Origin: an uncultured Phaeodactylibacter sp.
GTDB taxonomy: Bacteria; Bacteroidota; Bacteroidia; Chitinophagales; Saprospiraceae
Direction of reading: 5' to 3'
DNA length: 7,754 bases
NCBI GenBank assembly: GCA_913062745.1
Contig: CAJXXJ010000161.1
Coordinates: forward strand, 1-7,754
Made by a program: the position numbers and the translations under genes. A model generated the notes under the pieces. It ran no database searches. It was not told where the DNA came from and saw only the letters and a list, made by a program, of their open reading frames with translations. The first letter of the stretch is position 1; each line of letters begins with the position of its first letter. Shown here in pieces: positions 6,114 through 7,754 of this stretch.

Positions 6114-6653
6114 ATGAAAAACTTGCTCTTGCTTACCTCGCTGGTTCTGCTGTCTGCTACGTCGCTCAAGGCGCAGTTGAAAAAAACATTGCACACTACC
6201 TATGAGGTGCCGGAGACAACCTCCACGCTGGTGTTCAATATTTTTGAAGATGACTCCTACGACATTATCAGCTGGGCGGGAAATGCCATCATGACAGAAA
6301 CCAATATCCGGGTTTATTTTACCAGCAAAGCCGTCTTTGATTTCCTGCTGGAGCAGGGGCGCTATGATTTTTTGGCGCAAGCTCAGGGCGACTCCCTGAT
6401 GCTCACTAATAAAGATATGGTACGCCGTATTATCAAAGCGGAGGAAACCGAAACGGTAGAGAAAGTGCACAGCCGTATTTTCATACCGGATGCTTTTCAG
6501 GAAGTCGCGCCGGGTGTATGGCGCCGGGAACTGGAGGAAGAAGAGGAAAAAGGGCGCGAGCAGCTGGAGCGTGAAAAGATCAATGTAAGCGAAAAGCTCA
6601 AAGAGGCGGTCAAACCGGCCACTGATAGCACGGGGAGGAAAGAAAATGGTTAA
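6114..6653 (+). CDS. Secreted protein of unknown function, second paralogue
   Basis: The ATG at 6114 gives 179 residues beginning with a clear signal peptide (hydrophobic core LLLLTSLVLL, likely cleavage LKA before QLKK). A longer frame from GTG at 6066 would start inside the terminator hairpin and bury the signal peptide, so I reject it. The core alternates beta-like stretches (STLVFNIFEDDSYDIISWAGN, ETNIRVYFTS) and carries a GRY at 82-84. It aligns without gaps to residues 54-88 of the upstream protein, with E/D-I, aromatic, G, I, S, A, L and GRY in register. After RIFIPDAF (121-128) comes a charged, probably helical tail (about 137-165, five consecutive Glu) absent in that form from the neighbour. 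No anchor or catalytic motif is visible, and the family is unknown to me. Its stop overlaps the next gene by 8 bp, which implies co-transcription and translational coupling with the dehydrogenase. Confidence 0.8.
   Translation: MKNLLLLTSLVLLSATSLKAQLKKTLHTTYEVPETTSTLVFNIFEDDSYDIISWAGNAIMTETNIRVYFTSKAVFDFLLEQGRYDFLAQAQGDSLMLTNKDMVRRIIKAEETETVEKVHSRIFIPDAFQEVAPGVWRRELEEEEEKGREQLEREKINVSEKLKEAVKPATDSTGRKENG
6632..6638 (+). promoter_or_regulatory. Shine-Dalgarno sequence of the dehydrogenase gene
   Basis: GGGGAGG lies seven bases before the ATG at 6646, inside the 3' end of the secreted-protein gene. With the 8 bp overlap it decides the start and suggests re-initiation by ribosomes finishing the upstream gene. 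Confidence 0.65.
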
Positions 6654-7754
6654 AGAAGTAGAAATCAAACTGCTGCCTGCCGAACTCGAACAGGAGGAGC
6701 GGCTGCGCGAAAAAGCGATACAGAAAACGAAGCTGAACCCCTCGGAAGTTCAGGACGTGCGCGTCCTGCGCCGCTCGGTAGATGCACGCGGCCGGCAGCC
6801 TGTCTTCCGCCTGCGCGTGGCTGTATATGCAAAAGAAGCCTATCAGCCCGAGCCCGCTCTGCTGGAGCAGCTTCAGCCTGTGCACGAAGCGGAGCCGGTG
6901 ATCATCGTGGGCGCCGGTCCGGCCGGCTACTTTGCTGCCCTCGAACTGATAGAGCTGGGCTTGCGGCCTGTGCTTTTTGACCGGGGGAAGGATGTACGCG
7001 CCCGCCGCCGTGACCTGCGCGCCATTCAGCAATTTGGAGAAGTGAACAGCGATTCCAATTACTGTTTCGGAGAGGGCGGCGCCGGCACCTATTCTGATGG
7101 CAAGCTCTATACTCGCTCCCATAAACGCGGCAATATCGAAAAAGCTATGCGCCTGCTGGTTGAGCACGGCGCTAAAGAAGATATCCTGATCGATGCGCAT
7201 CCGCACATTGGCTCCAATAAGCTCCCCAAGATTGTAGGTAACATCCGTGCGACTATTGAGCATTACGGCGGAGCAGTGCACTTTGACAGCCGGGTGACCG
7301 ACTTTCTCATAGAGGAGGGCCAAATGAAAGGCGTGGTGGTCAATCAGGAGGAAGAACACCGCAGCCGGGCTGTTGTGCTGGCTACCGGGCATTCGGCCCG
7401 CGATATCTACGAGCTGCTGCACCGGCACGGCGTTTACATGGAAGCCAAACCCTTTGCACTGGGGGTACGCATTGAGCACCCGCAGTCTTTGATCGACCGT
7501 ATACAGTACAATCAGTCGCCCCGTGAAGAAGCCCTGCCGGCATCGAGCTACCGCCTGGCCTGTCAGGTAAAAGACCGGGGCGTATTCTCGTTCTGCATGT
7601 GCCCGGGCGGGCTGGTAGTCCCCGCAGCTACCGCACCCGGCGAGATTGTGGTCAACGGCATGTCGATGTCCCGGCGGGATTCGGCTTACGCCAACTCCGG
7701 TACGGTGGTAGCCGTAGAGCTGGAAGACCTGAAGCCTTTTGAGCGCTTCGGCTT
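6646..7754 (+). CDS. FAD-dependent dehydrogenase of the COG2509 type (3' end outside window)
   Basis: The frame is open from ATG 6646 to the right edge: 369 residues of a family usually somewhat over 500. Residues 1-80 form the small N-terminal domain seen in these proteins (VRVLRRSVDARGRQPVFRLRVAVY). A dinucleotide-binding fold follows, with VIIVGAGPAGYFAALEL (85-101) and an acidic residue at the end of the second strand (FDRG, 111-114). Then come the family-specific FGEGGAGTYSDGKLYTR (141-157), VVLATGHSARD (243-252), the VFSFCMCPGG block (313-322) with two Cys, and NGMSMSRRDSAYANSG (337-352). The family is widespread in bacteria and is annotated as an uncharacterised FAD-dependent dehydrogenase; substrate and electron acceptor are not known. 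It has no signal peptide and should be cytoplasmic. It overlaps the upstream secreted-protein gene by 8 bp, an unexpected partner for a cytoplasmic oxidoreductase. The cut at the window end hides the C-terminal part of the FAD site. Confidence 0.93.
   Translation, partial: MVKEVEIKLLPAELEQEERLREKAIQKTKLNPSEVQDVRVLRRSVDARGRQPVFRLRVAVYAKEAYQPEPALLEQLQPVHEAEPVIIVGAGPAGYFAALELIELGLRPVLFDRGKDVRARRRDLRAIQQFGEVNSDSNYCFGEGGAGTYSDGKLYTRSHKRGNIEKAMRLLVEHGAKEDILIDAHPHIGSNKLPKIVGNIRATIEHYGGAVHFDSRVTDFLIEEGQMKGVVVNQEEEHRSRAVVLATGHSARDIYELLHRHGVYMEAKPFALGVRIEHPQSLIDRIQYNQSPREEALPASSYRLACQVKDRGVFSFCMCPGGLVVPAATAPGEIVVNGMSMSRRDSAYANSGTVVAVELEDLKPFERFG

Noticed and set aside
5904..7479. Two long minus-strand frames (5904-6668 and 6610-7479)
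   Set aside because: They are antisense to the second secreted protein and to the FAD dehydrogenase, whose motifs are unmistakable, and their translations show no family features.

Overview
The window looks like an ordinary stretch of chromosome from a Bacteroidota bacterium with fairly GC-rich genes, possibly of the Saprospiraceae/Lewinella type (the finer placement is a guess). Three things point there: two promoters that fit the Bacteroidota sigma-A pattern (TTG, about 20 bases, TAnnTTTG); start codons that mostly lack a Shine-Dalgarno sequence; and gene families in their Bacteroidota form (a ComEC without a catalytic metallo-beta-lactamase domain, a membrane-anchored multi-helix-hairpin-helix protein, a Cys-type KdsA with a GSYRKANRS loop). 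I see no rRNA or tRNA gene, CRISPR array, insertion sequence or phage gene.

Layout: positions 1-1010 hold the C-terminal half of a ComEC/Rec2 DNA-uptake channel, whose start lies left of the window. It is followed 36 bp later by a single-pass membrane protein with four ComEA-like helix-hairpin-helix units (1047-2195). The two probably form a DNA-uptake pair. A convergent membrane-anchored calcineurin-like phosphoesterase follows on the minus strand (2259-3485), and the 63 bp between the two stops holds a weak candidate bidirectional terminator. An AT-rich gap of about 430 bp (3486-3913) ends in a near-consensus promoter for a small outer-membrane beta-barrel protein (3914-4486). Next comes kdsA (4581-5405), which makes KDO 8-phosphate for lipopolysaccharide.

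The right part (5518-7754) is the least familiar. A clear promoter and an unusually good Shine-Dalgarno sequence precede a small secreted protein (5573-6028). A strong intrinsic terminator (6058-6098) lies between it and a second small secreted protein (6114-6653). The two proteins appear to be diverged paralogues: both have a signal peptide, an ungapped-alignable core with a conserved GRY, and an acidic tail. The second overlaps by 8 bp the start of a FAD-dependent dehydrogenase of the COG2509 type (6646 to beyond the window end), which has its own Shine-Dalgarno sequence. The terminator sits only 15 bases before the second start codon, so it may act as an attenuator controlling the secreted protein and dehydrogenase together. 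That gene pair and its control region are the best candidates for something undescribed. Everything else is conserved housekeeping or envelope biology.
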